A stretch of DNA of 64,000 bases from Cladosporium sp. IMV 00045 (Eukaryota; Ascomycota; Dothideomycetes; Cladosporiales; Cladosporiaceae): NCBI GenBank assembly GCA_001931905.2, contig MSJI02000918.1, forward strand, positions 1-64,000, in the 5' to 3' direction. The notes below the pieces were generated by a model. That model was not told the origin of the DNA. It saw nothing but the letters and a program-made list of their open reading frames with translations, and searched no databases. Positions 1 to 11,788 of this stretch are shown here, in pieces. Positions within the stretch are counted from its first letter, which is position 1. Each line of letters begins with the position of its first letter. The position numbers and the translations under genes are program-made.

Positions 1-2
1 GC

Positions 3-182
3 CACGGCGTGCAGGAGAAGACCGTCTACGTCGGCTACGCTTGCGATAGGCACGCTCGAGGCAGGGGCGGCCGTGCTGGTTTCAGCTCGGACGACGGTCG
101 TCGGCATCGAATTCATTCACCTGTGATGTTTGGGAAGAACAGGCGCGCTCGTCGGATGGCGATGATGGGTTGGGTTTGTTGA
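3..182 (+). CDS. possible 3' end of a gene cut by the left edge
   Basis: The frame starting at base 3 is open from the window edge to TGA at 180-182, giving about 59 residues rich in Arg and Gly, including RHRIHSPVMFGKNRRARR, and ending in MGWVC. No domain is recognisable and no start codon is needed because the 5' part would lie outside the window. An open frame of this size can arise by chance, so this is only a candidate C-terminus. Confidence 0.25.
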   Translation, partial: HGVQEKTVYVGYACDRHARGRGGRAGFSSDDGRRHRIHSPVMFGKNRRARRMAMMGWVC

Positions 183-963
183 TGGGATCGTGAGACGGAT
201 GAAATTTGTTCTGGTCGGATGAGGATGAGGCTGCCGATTCATCAGCTGGATTAAGAAGGTGGCCGGGTTGGATGGAAGGATTAGTGTCCTGGTACGAATT
301 GCTTTTTCTGGCGTGCAGGGGCGACCCAACGCACGCAGAAACCCAAGGATCGATCGTTTGTCATGTTCGTTCAGCATTGTTCTCTCGGCTCTTTCTATTT
401 GTGTCGAATTCTGGGACGGTTTTTGGGTCAAGTGATCGATCATCATGATGTGGATCATCTTGTCTTTTTGAGAGATAGATGCTTATGATCTCAAGATCGG
501 AGTTCAAGTCACGATTCATGGTGCTTGGAGGGATGATCGTTATGGTGTCATGATAATCGAGTCGATCGAGGTTGAATGCGACAATTGCGGCGCTGGTCGC
601 AGCAAGGTCGAACGATAAGATTGAAGAGGTGTATCAATCGAAGACCGTGAGCATGACGGCGGTCCTTTCACTTTCCATGTGCAAATCATCACCTTCTTAT
701 GGCAAAATGCAATATACTCCAGTTACAGAAGAGTCAGACAGGCTACGACATGAAGTGAGCTTATGGAATCGTGTCAAGGGACATCACCTCATTGATCCTT
801 CTTGACGGTCTCCTCACATGTGCAAAAGAGTAGGAACAGCAAAGCATCATCACAAGACAGCAACGACATGTACGAGGCCTCTCTCAACGACCATATCGAT
901 CCACTCAAGACCAAAACCAAAGCAAAAAAACAACCCTCGTAATGAGGGAGACTCTACTCTGCG
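183..963. other. intergenic, no gene seen
   Basis: Short overlapping open frames only, none with recognisable domains or convincing splice structure. Possibly 3' UTR of a gene to the left plus the downstream flank of the tRNA gene. Confidence 0.5.
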
Positions 964-1035
964 TGACCGACGCAGGGATCGAACCTGCAATCTCTTGATT
1001 CGTAGTCAAGCGCCTTGCCATTGGGCCAGCCGGCC
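964..1035 (-). tRNA. tRNA-Arg (anticodon ACG), intronless
   Basis: Read on the minus strand, a 72-nt cloverleaf folds. The acceptor stem pairs GGCCGGC (1035-1029) with GTCGGTC before discriminator A964, using two G-U pairs. The D-arm starts GCCC. The anticodon stem CTTGA/TCAAG encloses the loop CTACGAA, so the anticodon is ACG, read as ICG after deamination, decoding CGU/CGC/CGA. The T-arm is GCAGG-TTCGATC-CCTGC. No intron is present. This is the only complete tRNA gene I find in the window. Confidence 0.93.
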
Positions 1036-4000
1036 TGGTGAATGATGAGAGCGAGGACGAAAGAAAGAGTCTATGTCATTTGGTTCTTTCACGGTGCGTG
1101 AGGTGGATGTGAAGCTGCGGAGATTTCCTGAGCAGCAGAGGGAAAAAAAAAAAAGTCGACCGAGAAATTCCGGAGTACAGCCGAAGGCGTGCCAGCAGTA
1201 CCAGCGAAGGAAGTTCTTCGGAAGCTTCCATTCTGTCTTTTCAAGGGTCAAAAAGAAGCGATTTCCTTCTTGAGAGCAAGAGTGGCCTGTAGGATGGAGT
1301 CTGAGGATCCGTACTACAGTCCAAGTGGTCTCTTGGTCGTGTGACGGATCGAAGAGGATAGCGTGTGGGGATGTGAACCGGATGCCGAAATCGTCTGCCG
1401 GATGGCGCCGCGGGCGTGAGAGGCACAGAGGTTCACACGGCGCCGAACGACTCCAATTTCGAAGGCAGAAACGGCGGTGACTGCTGTCCTGCCTGAGACG
1501 GGGAGAAATGAGGCTATGTAGATCGAATTGATTGCCGGATGCAGCGATGATCAAAACAAGTGAAGTGACGACGACAGACTTGGAACGAGCCTCAGGAGTT
1601 CGGTAGGAGGCATGGGATTACCGGCTTGTGGTTCTCCAGTCAGATGGGTGGTGCGCAAGTGCAAGGGCTATATGATGTATTTGGCTGTGCCTGAAGAGTC
1701 ATGACAAGTGGTTTTCCGGCGCCGTCCTGCAGCGCATGCCTGTAGGCTGCTGATGCCAGCTCGCTGACAAGCCAGGGAAACCTTGTGATCAACACGTGGT
1801 TGGGTGCAATTGTTTTGGCGGGGGGCACGTAATAACTTGGCGGCTGTGCAACTGCCTCTTCCGAGATGTTTTCTTGCGGCGAGCGCCGCGCAAGCGATGA
1901 AATTGGCCATAGGGCTTCACAGAAATAGACAGGAAATTCGCATCAGCGTGGCAAGAAGTGAGGCAATTCGCGCATGGATCCTTGCGGACGAGACAAGAAG
2001 CAGGTGGTAATGGTAAATTGCCACAGTGGACAGCAGGCGGATGGGATCAACGATATCGCCGGGTGGTGGATACTCATGCAAAAATGCCCTAAGCGAACAC
2101 CTGCGAGCGGCTCTCCACAGCAGAAAATGTGAGTGGGAAAACGTGCTAGTTTCTTGAGCAGCGAATGAATCCTAGACGTTGGTCGAAGGAGTCATATGGC
2201 TGTTAGCGAAAGTGCAGCCAGTAAATCGTCTTCGGTTGGCTCCTTCGAGATATGCCTCGGTCAATAGCCTCAAATCACAGGCGGTGGACGAGGGTATCGA
2301 GGGTTCAATCAGCGAGCGCTAAAGCAACTCGATCTCCCTTGAATTATCGGGGCAGAATTAGTGCAGGATTTGGGTTGAATATTGACTGGCTGTTGTGTTG
2401 CCAGCGATGCTCCTGTTGGCTTAACTCCTAGTGTCTTGCTCCCACGGCTCCTCGGAACAGTTGTGTTAGTATATGATGATGACAGGCGGTGAAAGTCGCT
2501 CCGTTTCAAAACAATTCCGTTTCAAGCTGTATCAGAGTGGGAAGCACGCCGAAGCGATCCCCAGAGTATCTCCACGCGCTGTTACCTAAGAGGATGGATG
2601 AATGAATGGGATGGTTCATGTGCTGATGTGCGATAATTGCGGTGGATGATCCTTCGGGTTTGTTATGGTCATCACAAACCAGGAACCCCTTTCAAAAGGC
2701 TGCGGCGGTAGCGCGCTCAAATCTCGACACGCAACGGCTATTGGCCCGCCAAGCAGGGAATCGGGTGGAAGCCTTGGAAGATCTGCAGAAGGCTCGTGTG
2801 CTGTGGAGTGGAGTGGGCGAAATAGCACCAAGGCGGAGTCCTCGAGGATTGGTTTTTCGCCAGCATTTAGGCCGAATTGGTGATGAGGGCGATGATGATG
2901 ATTTGACAGAGGGATGACAAGAGCTCTGACCCTGCAGGCGCCTGGGGGAGGCGCCGATTTGCTTCCGTGCAGGCCTTCTCGCTTACCAGGGATGCGGGCG
3001 CATCTCAAGGCGTGGTTTGAGTCGATCTACCACGCAAGAGCCGGAGCTGGTATAAGGGCCGTTGGTTGCTGGGTGCTGTAAGGTGACCCGTGAGACATGC
3101 TGTATCAGACGCACCGCCGTTAGGGCGACTGGTCGGCAGGGCAGGGCATCATCATGGGGGCGGCGGGCAAGAGTTGCCGTGAGTGGCCTGCATATGGCGG
3201 TCTACGGATTTGTGATGATAGGTCGAGAGACAGACAGCGTGTTGGGTCGTCGATCAAGCGCGCCGGTGCGTACGCAAGTGCGGCGGCGGATGGAGACGAA
3301 GAGGAGGCGAGGGTACATGTGATTTGTAGGAGGTAGCAGGATCAACATCACGGGCAACAATAACATCATGGCACAGCATCATGAATAGACGGAGATGGAT
3401 CCGCCGTGCACGAGAGAGTGTTTTGATGATGGTGTAGGAGGAATTCTATTGAAGGTGATGGACCTGAATAATGCAATTGCGATGGGCATTGCCGAACAGG
3501 CGACAAGCGCAGGTCGCCATGCACGCTATACTATATTGCAGCCGTTGACCCGTGATAGAGCCGGCGGATTCGCCATGTTCGCCTCTGCGGTGCGTCGGCA
3601 AGGGTGGCGGGCTTGGTAGGCTAGCATGGTAGAATAGAGTGGGCTTGAAGAAAGTAGCTTGGTATGAGGCCAAAATGGAGTAGAGACAGCAGGGGAGGAG
3701 AGATCGGGAGAAAGAGAGGCTACTGCGTGTGTGATGGTATATATGTAAGTGTGAATAAGGTAGGTGGATGAGAAGTATGTGACTAAGGAGAGGTGGCTTG
3801 CAGTCGAAACTCTGAGTAGATATATGTATATGTATATCTTATGTAGTGCATATGTAAGTAAGGACTAATGCTGAATCTACTGCAGGGAGAACCAGCAAAT
3901 AAAAGAGAGGTTAGGAGGAGGTAGGCCTCACAGGAAGAGAGGGCAGCTCGACAGGTGCAGCAGTTCGATGGGTCCTCCGGGAGTTGGGACTGACTATTGG

Positions 4001-4948
4001 AAGATGATTGTGAGCTGCTAGTATAGTGGGAGAGTGGGTGCGAAGTAGGGGAGATGCCTATCTACAGTAGTGTGTTGGTCGGTGTTATTATTGTTAATTA
4101 TCATGCTCTACTCGCCTAGCATGCTCGGCAGTGATTGCAGCAGGGTTGGAGGATGGGCGAGGATGGCGAGGATGGCACTACTGAGAGGCTCATCATACGG
4201 GCGGTGGTCGAAATGCAAGACGCCTATCGATGTATGAATGCAGCAATCCAGGGAACGATCACACAAATCATATGGGTGAATTGTTCCCGGAGGCCGGCAG
4301 ATCGAAATGATACAGGCATGCTGGTTGGGTGACGATGGGCATGGGAGAGGCTTTGCCTCCCTCGTCGCGCACTTCGGACTGGCACAAGCGGCGGCAAAAA
4401 ACGTCATGCCCTGCTCCACCCCGTCAACGCAGGGTCCACACACACACTCTGACTCTCGCACCGTCGAACACCGTCCCAGCAGTAGCGCGAGCGAGCACCT
4501 CCACCCAAAACCCCAAGTCGGTGCTACCGCAACATTGATTGCCCATCAGCCCTTTCACGCCCGCACCATCTCTTCTTTTCTTCCCCCCCGGCGCAGGGTT
4601 TCCGGTCACGAGCAGTGCTATACAACCACCCGTCACCAGTCACCTCCCAGAGGCCATCCACCCATCCATCCTCCCGAGTCTCTTCATCACCGCCCAAAAC
4701 CTCATCTCGCATATACCCCATATGCCTGACATCGCCCGCCGCATCCTACCCTCCTAATGTTTAATTGACCACGCTTGGCTCTCCCACCCGACGGCCCTCC
4801 ACCAACCCCCAAAACCCCCACGGACAAACATCACCCGCCTGAAACTCTGCCACGACCCGACACAGGCGCAAGCCTGGCTCAACACCACCAAAACCAGCCT
4901 CCTCCGCAGGTGTCCCTCTCTGCAGCCACTCAATCCCTCGAGCCGAAT
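1036..4948. other. gene-poor stretch of about 3.9 kb
   Basis: No supported gene on either strand. Open frames here are short, overlapping, lack motifs, and often begin at non-ATG codons. Between about 3640 and 4080 the plus strand is purine-rich (AG-rich) and contains a TATATGTATATGTATATC stretch near 3822-3839, which read on the minus strand resembles a pyrimidine-rich fungal promoter, but no coding start follows it. Bases 4560-4948 are C/T-rich and probably form the promoter and 5' leader of the downstream gene. Confidence 0.5.
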
Positions 4949-5533
4949 ATGCCCCGGGAAGAGGACGCCGTGCATTCAATCGAGGAACCGATCTCCCAGT
5001 CGGCCATCGTCGACGGCCACTCCTCAGAACCTTCGCCAGACTCAAGTGCCGTCGTCAGTGAGGACGACGGCAGAGGAAGATCCAGCTCCCGTCTCGGAAG
5101 GCCTAAACTCGGCAGCAGGAAAAGCAGCGGCACCATGATTGTTTCACGCGACGCGCCCACCACCGTGGTGGACTCGGACTTTGAGGACGATGATGTGCGC
5201 GCCATGTCACCTCGACGGAACAGCGAGGAGGTGGACAAGCTTAGCGAGGACGCAAGACGCGACCTCATCGAGCAAGCCCAAATGCTGCAGACAAGTCTGC
5301 AAGCCATTGTTGACCGCGTAGAAACGGTCAAGAGCGAGCATGAGAAGCTCGAAGGGGGCAACAAGTTCCTGCAATCGTATGTTACCACCTCGTCATTTTC
5401 TTGGCGCTGTTGTGAAAAACGCGAAGTGTGATTAACTAACCCCATCCACAGATACATTGGCGAACTCATGCAAACATCCAAGATCACATCATCCGCCCCA
5501 CCCAAAAAGGGCAAGGGTCGCATTACCAAATAA
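4949..5533 (+). CDS. short coiled-coil protein (SCOC/DUF2205-like)
   Basis: Two exons, 4949-5376 and 5452-5533, encode 169 residues. The 75-nt intron has GTATGT and CCACAG ends and a CTAAC branch site. The ATG at 4949 is chosen because the longer upstream frame only begins at TTG. The N-terminal two thirds are acidic, Ser-rich and probably disordered. Residues about 100-160 form a coiled coil (DLIEQAQMLQTSLQAIVDRV) ending in NKFLQSYIGELMQTSKI, which matches the pattern of the SCOC/DUF2205 family, whose animal members bind Arl GTPases at the Golgi. The basic tail is GKGRITK. The Golgi role is family knowledge; here only the coiled-coil core is seen. Confidence 0.8.
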
Positions 5534-6581
5534 GAGAGAATCGCATCCGGCTGAATTCTTCTTGTTTGCTTTTACTTTATCATCTCTACCTCTTCTCCAG
5601 CATATGTGTTATTACGCTGCCATCTAACGCAGCCCTTCAAGCATGGTTTCGAGCCGGCAGCAGCAAAAAAATTCACAACCTCACTGCTCGCTCATCGACA
5701 ACAAACCACAATTTGCATCGGAAATACTGGCGTTCACTCTTTACTTTCATTTTTCAAGTCGGAAGGTCGGGAGGCAAAAACCGCGGGAGCGTCGCGTTGC
5801 GGCGCGATATGGAGTCTTTGGCGCTTGTTGTTTCTCCTTCTTTTGTTTTTCTCATCAGTTTTAACATCTGTTTTCTATTTTCTAGCAAGCTCTTCTCTTC
5901 ATGCTGTTATGAGCCAAACAACGCCCGAAATCTGCCTCCCTCATCTGCTGCATATGAGGAGCAGATGAAGGGGAAATTATTTTTGACGGCCGGAGCTTCA
6001 GTGGACAAAAATAGGAGATACCCGGAGGATAGGTCAGGTGCTATGTCTTTTTGACGTTGGCACGCTTGACAGTTCACATAACATATCATTGAAAAGAAAA
6101 AAACATTACAAAATTTGCCACACATCGTCCGGTTTTCTCTGATGAGGTGGTGCTTGAAGCGGGAGATGTGTTTTCGAGGAACTTGCTCCTCCCTCCTGAA
6201 CTTGATGGAGAAACACTGCTTATCTCAACCTCACCTCATGGAAAGTCGCGTTCACGAACGAGGATGTTACGTGCGCATGTGCGAGGAGCCAGAATACTAT
6301 CTCACCGTATTTGCAAGCAACATTGTCGATGAGCGGACAACGAATTTGCGACTCTTCCGCTCGTACTCTGATGAAGTGACATCCCCAAATACGAGCTGAC
6401 GAGGACAATGGTCCGAGTCTATCCCGCACAAAGCCGTATCTTGTATCTGTCTTATACGATGTTGACTATTCGTGTATACAGTATTGTGCAATCTGATTTC
6501 GCTACTTATCATATACTCGTTATCATCTCATCTCTCATCACGACCTTCCACACCAAAACCCGACAAGATCAACATCGCAAT
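5534..6581. other. convergent intergenic region, no gene seen
   Basis: Lies between the 3' ends of the coiled-coil gene (plus) and the alcohol dehydrogenase gene (minus). It is T-rich in places and carries only short shadow frames; probably two 3' UTRs and terminators. Confidence 0.6.
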
Positions 6582-8068
6582 CTAATACGTCTTCAACGCC
6601 GGGCTCCCCTCGCAAGGTGGCAGGGAGAAGCGCGTCTGCACGTACACCTTCTGCATGCCGTCGTTCTTCTTGTCGAAGTCGGCGTACACCCGCGCCATGT
6701 CCTCCATGCGCACGCGGTGCGTCACCATCTTCAGCGGCTCGAACTCCTTCTTCTGGATCCGCTGCAGCAGGTCCTTCCAGTACATGTGCACGGGTGCTTG
6801 GCCGTTGCCGATGAGGCGGATGCCGCGCTCCATGAGGGAGCCTGTGAGTTCTGTGTTAGTGAGGGTGTTCTTGTTGCTGGCTTTGGGGTTTTAGGAGAAG
6901 TCAAGTCACTTACCGATGTTGAAGTGGTTGCAGTAGCCCACGTAAACGCCAGTGATACCGACGCGGCCGAAGTTCCTCACAGACTCAATGCACTCGTTAA
7001 CAATCTCGCTGGTATCCGTCTCCAGACCAGCGGCCAGTTCGATGGTGTGCGCCCAGCCCTTGGGGTACTCGCCAGCAACACACTCAATAGCAACGTCAGG
7101 GCCGCGACCGTCGGTCATCTCCTTCAGTCTCGTCACAACACCCTTGCTGCCTCCAAGCTGCGAGAAGTCCACGAGCTCGATTCGAGGGTACCGCTCGCGC
7201 ACGAAGTCCAGACGCCAGTTCTGGTCGACCATGATGACGCGGCTGGCCTTGTGCATCAAAGCGAACTCAGCGCACATCTGACCGATGGGACCCGCTCCCC
7301 AAATAGCGACGACGTCGCCCTCGTTGACACCAGTGTCCACGACACCGTTCCAGCTCGTGCTGAGCACGTCGGAGAGATACAGGCCCTTCTCGTCCGGCAC
7401 GTCATCGGGGAGCTTCAGCAAGTTGTTGTCACCGTACGGCACACGAGTGTACTCCGCCTGACCGCCAGCGAAACCTCCCGTGAAGTGCGAGTAGCCGAAC
7501 ATGCCAGCAGTGCGGCCGCCGTACATGGTGTTCTCGATCGTGTTCGCGTTCGTGCGCTCGCACTGCGACGACTGCTTCTTGTTGCAGTAGTAGCAGTCTC
7601 CGCAGGCGATCTGGAAACTGGCAACGACTCTGTCGCCCTTCTGCAGGTTCTTCACGCCGGGCCCCATCTCGTCGACAATGCCGCAGAATTCATGGCCGAG
7701 GATGTCGCCTTTCTGCAGCTCGACGACCGTGCCGTGGTACAGGTGGAGGTCACTGCCGCAGATGGTGCTGCCGGTGATTTTGAGGATGACATCGCGGTCT
7801 TCGAGGATCTTGGGCTTGGGCGTGTCGACTGTTGTTGTGCAGACATGCGTTAGCGCTCATTAAGGTCGTGGTCTGTGAGGCAGAATAGCAGATCATCCTT
7901 ACCAACTTCGACGGTGTTCTTGCCCATCCAGGCTAGAGCTTTCATCGTCTCATTGGGGTTTCCCCATTCCGGTTTGAGGCCTGGGTTTGTCACGTCTTGT
8001 GCAGTAGTAGCATTGTCGCCGTGGCCAATGGCCTGCTCGGCCTTCCAGGCTGCTTGTGACATAGCCAT
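6582..8068 (-). CDS. zinc-dependent alcohol dehydrogenase (formaldehyde dehydrogenase-like MDR)
   Basis: Three exons on the minus strand (8068-7903, 7828-6914, 6841-6582) give 446 residues. Introns are 74 and 72 nt with GTAAG donors. This is a medium-chain dehydrogenase: an N-terminal GroES-like domain carries the catalytic zinc ligands Cys79 (in ICGSDLHLYHG) and His101-Glu102 (GHE). The structural zinc knuckle is Cys131, Cys134, Cys137 and Cys145 (CGDCYYCNKKQSSQC). A Rossmann domain follows with GAGPIGQ for NAD(P). The layout resembles fungal glutathione-independent formaldehyde or aryl-alcohol dehydrogenases; the actual substrate cannot be read from sequence. An N-terminal extension of about 40 residues precedes the usual start and is probably cytosolic because it lacks a signal. 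It shares its upstream region with the Stb6-like gene. Confidence 0.9.
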
Positions 8069-8805
8069 GTTGGATGTATTAGAGCTTTAAGCTTTGTTTA
8101 TTATTTTTTGAATTGAGTGTAAATTACGAAACTGAGATTTGAAATGTGAGCAAGAAGTGAATACTCATCCATACATGTACTTGTCCTCTACATCCACTTA
8201 CTGCTTGCTTGGCCATCCCAAAACAACCCAACACGCCGTCTTGACGTCTTCATCCCCCTCCCCTCCATCTTGTAAAACGTCATGATGAAGCGATGCAAAT
8301 CACGCGCGGGAACGAACGAAGCAGAGATGCAAGGGTTCGAACCTGGGATCAACCCCAATTGACCTGTGAGATCCCGTCGCTTGCATCCACATGCTTGCGA
8401 TTGTTGTCGGGGTTCTCTGGGAATTTAATTTATTGCAACGAGGGCTGCGGTACATTGCGGACATGGTGAAGTCGGCACTTGGAAGTCATGACCACGTGCA
8501 TGATGACAGCAGTTTGAGAGATGGATGATGAGATGCGCGCGATTGCCGATGCGGCTCGAGCTTGCTCGCCACATCAAGCCACGAAGAGCTTGCGCCTGAG
8601 GCATCTGAGGCATCAACTTCTTTGCGCTGTGGACATGGTGAGATGGGTCTTGCTCGTTGATATCGACGAATGTTAGGTGGAAAGGTATATTCTTCAACTT
8701 TTGAATTATTCAGTTCGGAACAAGAGCTATTGTTCATCTGGATGGGCCAAGCATGAACTTCTTTCTCTTGCAACCCCAGTGATTTGCCGCAAGGAGACTG
8801 CCAAC
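8069..8805. promoter_or_regulatory. divergent promoter region between ADH and Stb6-like genes
   Basis: 737 bases between two divergently transcribed starts. It holds the tRNA-like inverted-repeat element at 8326-8387 (listed separately). No open frame of interest is present. Confidence 0.6.
8326..8387 (-). repeat. 62-nt inverted-repeat element with a tRNA-like T-arm
   Basis: GATGCAAG (8326-8333) and CTTGCATC (8380-8387) form a perfect 8-bp inverted repeat. Inside it, read on the minus strand, lie CAGGTTCGAACCC, which fits the RNA polymerase III B-box (GGTTCGANNCC), and GGGATC/GATCCC plus GGGTT/AACCC pairings. No standard D-arm or anticodon arm can be drawn, so it is not an intact tRNA gene. 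It may be a tRNA relic or a structured regulatory element. Confidence 0.35.
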
Positions 8806-11472
8806 ATGGCAATAAGGATGTCCTTCGACGAGAGGCAATCTCGAGGCCCAGCGATCACCTCTCCCTCGACAGCTTCTTTCCAGCGACCTACAACCGCACC
8901 CCATGGCGCCGAGCGAAATTTGAAGCGCATTCCAACATCAGAGCGCGTCCCTGAGGAGCCCAGTCCAGAAAATGACGAGCGAAATGCCGCCAAGCCCGGC
9001 CACCAGCGTTTCGTGCTCAACGATCCCGTCGCCTTTCGCTACTTGGAGGAAGATCCTTCGACAACTACTCTGGAGCGTCGGAAGGAACTTCAAGGCTACG
9101 AATGCTATATTGTAGAGCAATGGACCACGTCACGGACGCATCCCACTTTTGTCATCACAACCTACACTGGCGATTCTGCACATGTCATTGTCGTGGGAGT
9201 TCTCAGTGTGCCGACAGATGAGTCTCAATGGTCGCCTAGGCTGCGGGTGTACTTCAAGGCACTCAATCAGTACCATGCACGGCGACGAGATACCCCACTA
9301 GGCACTCTTATGGTGACAAACCTGTCTGCATTCCCGTCTTCGCTCACTGTCATCCCGGTCCCTGATGGAGATTTGAAGAAGCACAGATTCGATTTCTTCG
9401 TGAACGAGAACCTGAAGCGTCTAGGCTGCTCTGGTCGTGTAGGTCTCACGCTCGTCCCGCCTTCCGGAGCGACAGTGGCCAAGTTCCATCAGCTGTACCA
9501 CACTTCTGATAAGAACGAGGTCTACAAGTCTGTCATGGAGCTGGTGAAGCTTTGCCAATCCGCCCTCACACTTTTCAACAAGCTGGACATAGACTACGCC
9601 GATGGTCTGCTTTGTGACGTGACTGAGGGCGCCATCAACGACTGGTGGGTTGAGATTGGTGGTGACTACTATCAGTCAGAACCCCATGATGGCATCTTGG
9701 GACCGACTACGGTTGCTGCCCTCTTGGGTTTGCTCATGGGAGCTCGAAACAGACTTCACGCTATTGGAGCGCCGGTTGGCAAAGATGCTTTCGATGTAGA
9801 GAGCATGAAGCGTGGCGTTGGCTCGTTTCAAAAACAGCAGCGGTTGACAAAGTCTCGCCGTCTAGACAGACACACCCTGGCTCGCTTGCACAGGGTCAGC
9901 TCGAAAGCAGCAAGCAGTGACAGCTGGACTGTACCACGGGTGGTCAAGTCCACAGTCGCTGAGCTGAGTGGCAAGGGTGGCGAAATGGTGATGGACGTCG
10001 TGGGTGGAAGAGACAGGGCGGGGATCTCGGAGATCGAGACAACCGATATTGAAAGATTTGTGCAGTTGATCTACGGCCAGAGGTGCAAGTGGTTATGGTA
10101 CGGCAAACCTTTGAAGAAGAAAGAGGCTCAAGAGGAAAAGCGTACGGCAAGCGGAGGTTTGATCTTTCGACCTGATGAGCAGGGAGGGTACGCTTGGACA
10201 GGCAGGAAATCTACTGTTGATGGAATGCCCGTACCTGACAGGGAGCAGTACAATGACTTGCGGACACCTATGGAGGAAGACTCTGATGAAGATGATGACC
10301 AAAAGCGTGGATTGTTCAAGCGCGCAACGGGTTTCAAGAACGACGCAAAGAGCGGACTCGGCAAGTTCAAGGGGGTGGTGGGCATTAAGGGTCATCAGCA
10401 GAAGCTTTCACAGGAAGACGCACCGAGGAGTCCAATGGTTGAGACACCCACAGAAAGGTCCAGACCGGAGATGCCACGCGCCCAAACCTCGCCTGCGAGC
10501 AGTCCGAACAGTATCACGTCGTCGCCGCAAGAAGCTTCACTTGATGCTGCGATTGCCGCCCAGCGATCGGATAGAGACTCCAGAAAGCGTATATCGCAGC
10601 AATATTCCATTCCTGAGCAAGCCGGTGGATCACGAGAGAGCTTCATGAAGTCACAAGAAGAGGACGAAGGAGAAGACGACGATGATAACCAAACCGACTA
10701 CGGCGAACCCGTTCGAAGAACAGCCACAGTTCAGACCTCGGACGAGCCCACCAGTCATCACCGCCACTCGATTGCAGAAAACCTCTATTCGAACGCAGAC
10801 TCGAGCGACGAGCTTCCACACCACGAACACGACCCTGACCACACAACAGAAGAAACAATCCCCCGCCGCACCCTATCACTCAGCCACATTGAAACGAGCA
10901 AAAACCAAACCCGCACCGACAAACACTACCCGCGCCACCTAAGCTTCAGCCTAGCGGAAGACAGCGTGCTCACATGGCGCAACATCACCAACGCAAGCGA
11001 CACAACCAGCGACTCCGAAACCGACGAGCCCTTCACGCAACTCGCCACCCAAAAACTAATCTCCAAATCAACCCTCACCCTGCGCCTCGCCCTGCGCGAA
11101 CTCTCCACCACAACCGCCACCTGGACATCCACGCAACTCGACACACTCCACGACTTCCTCCCCCTCGCCTCCCGCAACGCCGACAAACTCTCCTCCGCCT
11201 ACCAACCACGCCTGGAGAATCTGCAAGCGCTGCAAGCCGGGCTGGAGGGCCTGCTTCGTGAGGAGCGCGAGCAGATGGAGGAAGGGAGCAAGGAGCTCGA
11301 GACGCTGGCGGCTAAGTTGGAGTATGAGATTGGGGGGTTGAAGGGAAGGGTGGAGGATGTGGAGGCGGGCGTGGGGGATTTCGAACGCTCGGTGCAGAGG
11401 GTGGAGGAGCGCGTGGCGGAGTTGGAGAGGGAGGGGCATGAGGGTAGGGGGTGGGGGTGTGTTGTGCAGTAG
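8806..11472 (+). CDS. Stb6/Stb2-like Sin3-binding protein
   Basis: A single exon encodes 888 residues; ATG 8806 is used because the frame further upstream starts only at GTG (ATG 8818 is an alternative). Residues about 66-180 (FVLNDPVAFRYLEEDPSTT, then GYECYIVEQW and FVITTYTGD) match the N-terminal domain of yeast Stb2/Stb6, proteins recovered as Sin3-binding factors, so a role with the Sin3-Rpd3 histone deacetylase is inferred. A second conserved block, about 200-370, includes AINDWWVEIGGDYYQSEP. The middle is disordered and acidic. Residues about 790-885 form a long Glu/Leu-rich coiled coil. The reading frame near 10,800-11,230 is very C-rich compared with the rest, reflecting codon choice rather than an intron. 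Confidence 0.85.
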   Translation: MAIRMSFDERQSRGPAITSPSTASFQRPTTAPHGAERNLKRIPTSERVPEEPSPENDERNAAKPGHQRFVLNDPVAFRYLEEDPSTTTLERRKELQGYECYIVEQWTTSRTHPTFVITTYTGDSAHVIVVGVLSVPTDESQWSPRLRVYFKALNQYHARRRDTPLGTLMVTNLSAFPSSLTVIPVPDGDLKKHRFDFFVNENLKRLGCSGRVGLTLVPPSGATVAKFHQLYHTSDKNEVYKSVMELVKLCQSALTLFNKLDIDYADGLLCDVTEGAINDWWVEIGGDYYQSEPHDGILGPTTVAALLGLLMGARNRLHAIGAPVGKDAFDVESMKRGVGSFQKQQRLTKSRRLDRHTLARLHRVSSKAASSDSWTVPRVVKSTVAELSGKGGEMVMDVVGGRDRAGISEIETTDIERFVQLIYGQRCKWLWYGKPLKKKEAQEEKRTASGGLIFRPDEQGGYAWTGRKSTVDGMPVPDREQYNDLRTPMEEDSDEDDDQKRGLFKRATGFKNDAKSGLGKFKGVVGIKGHQQKLSQEDAPRSPMVETPTERSRPEMPRAQTSPASSPNSITSSPQEASLDAAIAAQRSDRDSRKRISQQYSIPEQAGGSRESFMKSQEEDEGEDDDDNQTDYGEPVRRTATVQTSDEPTSHHRHSIAENLYSNADSSDELPHHEHDPDHTTEETIPRRTLSLSHIETSKNQTRTDKHYPRHLSFSLAEDSVLTWRNITNASDTTSDSETDEPFTQLATQKLISKSTLTLRLALRELSTTTATWTSTQLDTLHDFLPLASRNADKLSSAYQPRLENLQALQAGLEGLLREEREQMEEGSKELETLAAKLEYEIGGLKGRVEDVEAGVGDFERSVQRVEERVAELEREGHEGRGWGCVVQ

Positions 11473-11788
11473 CCAGGGGTTTTCTTTGTGTAAATTGTAT
11501 TTTTTGTGGGTTCGGACCTTTGATATGTGGCGTGAGTGAGCGATGGCGTTTCTTTGCGCCTTTCGATAATAAGGTAGATTGTTGAGGCCAAGGGCTGTAG
11601 TGGGACCAGAGCCCGTTCTAATGTATGCACCATATAACCCTAACATATGATTTGCAATTTGCCCTATCTTCACACACTCCACAGGCGAAATATGACAGAA
11701 AATGTGTACAAGAAACCCATAACGTAAAATCGCATAACACATAACTATCTTCCCTCATTTACACCAAAACCCCAAACCTCACGCACTC
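11473..11788. terminator. convergent 3' region between Stb6-like gene and HIS4
   Basis: 316 bases between two converging genes. T/A-rich stretches and short shadow frames only; presumably both polyadenylation zones. Confidence 0.5.

Noticed and set aside
6408..7853. 481-codon plus-strand open frame
   Set aside because: It is the complement of the zinc alcohol dehydrogenase gene, rich in Val/Leu/His as expected for an antisense shadow; the minus strand has zinc motifs and consistent splice sites.
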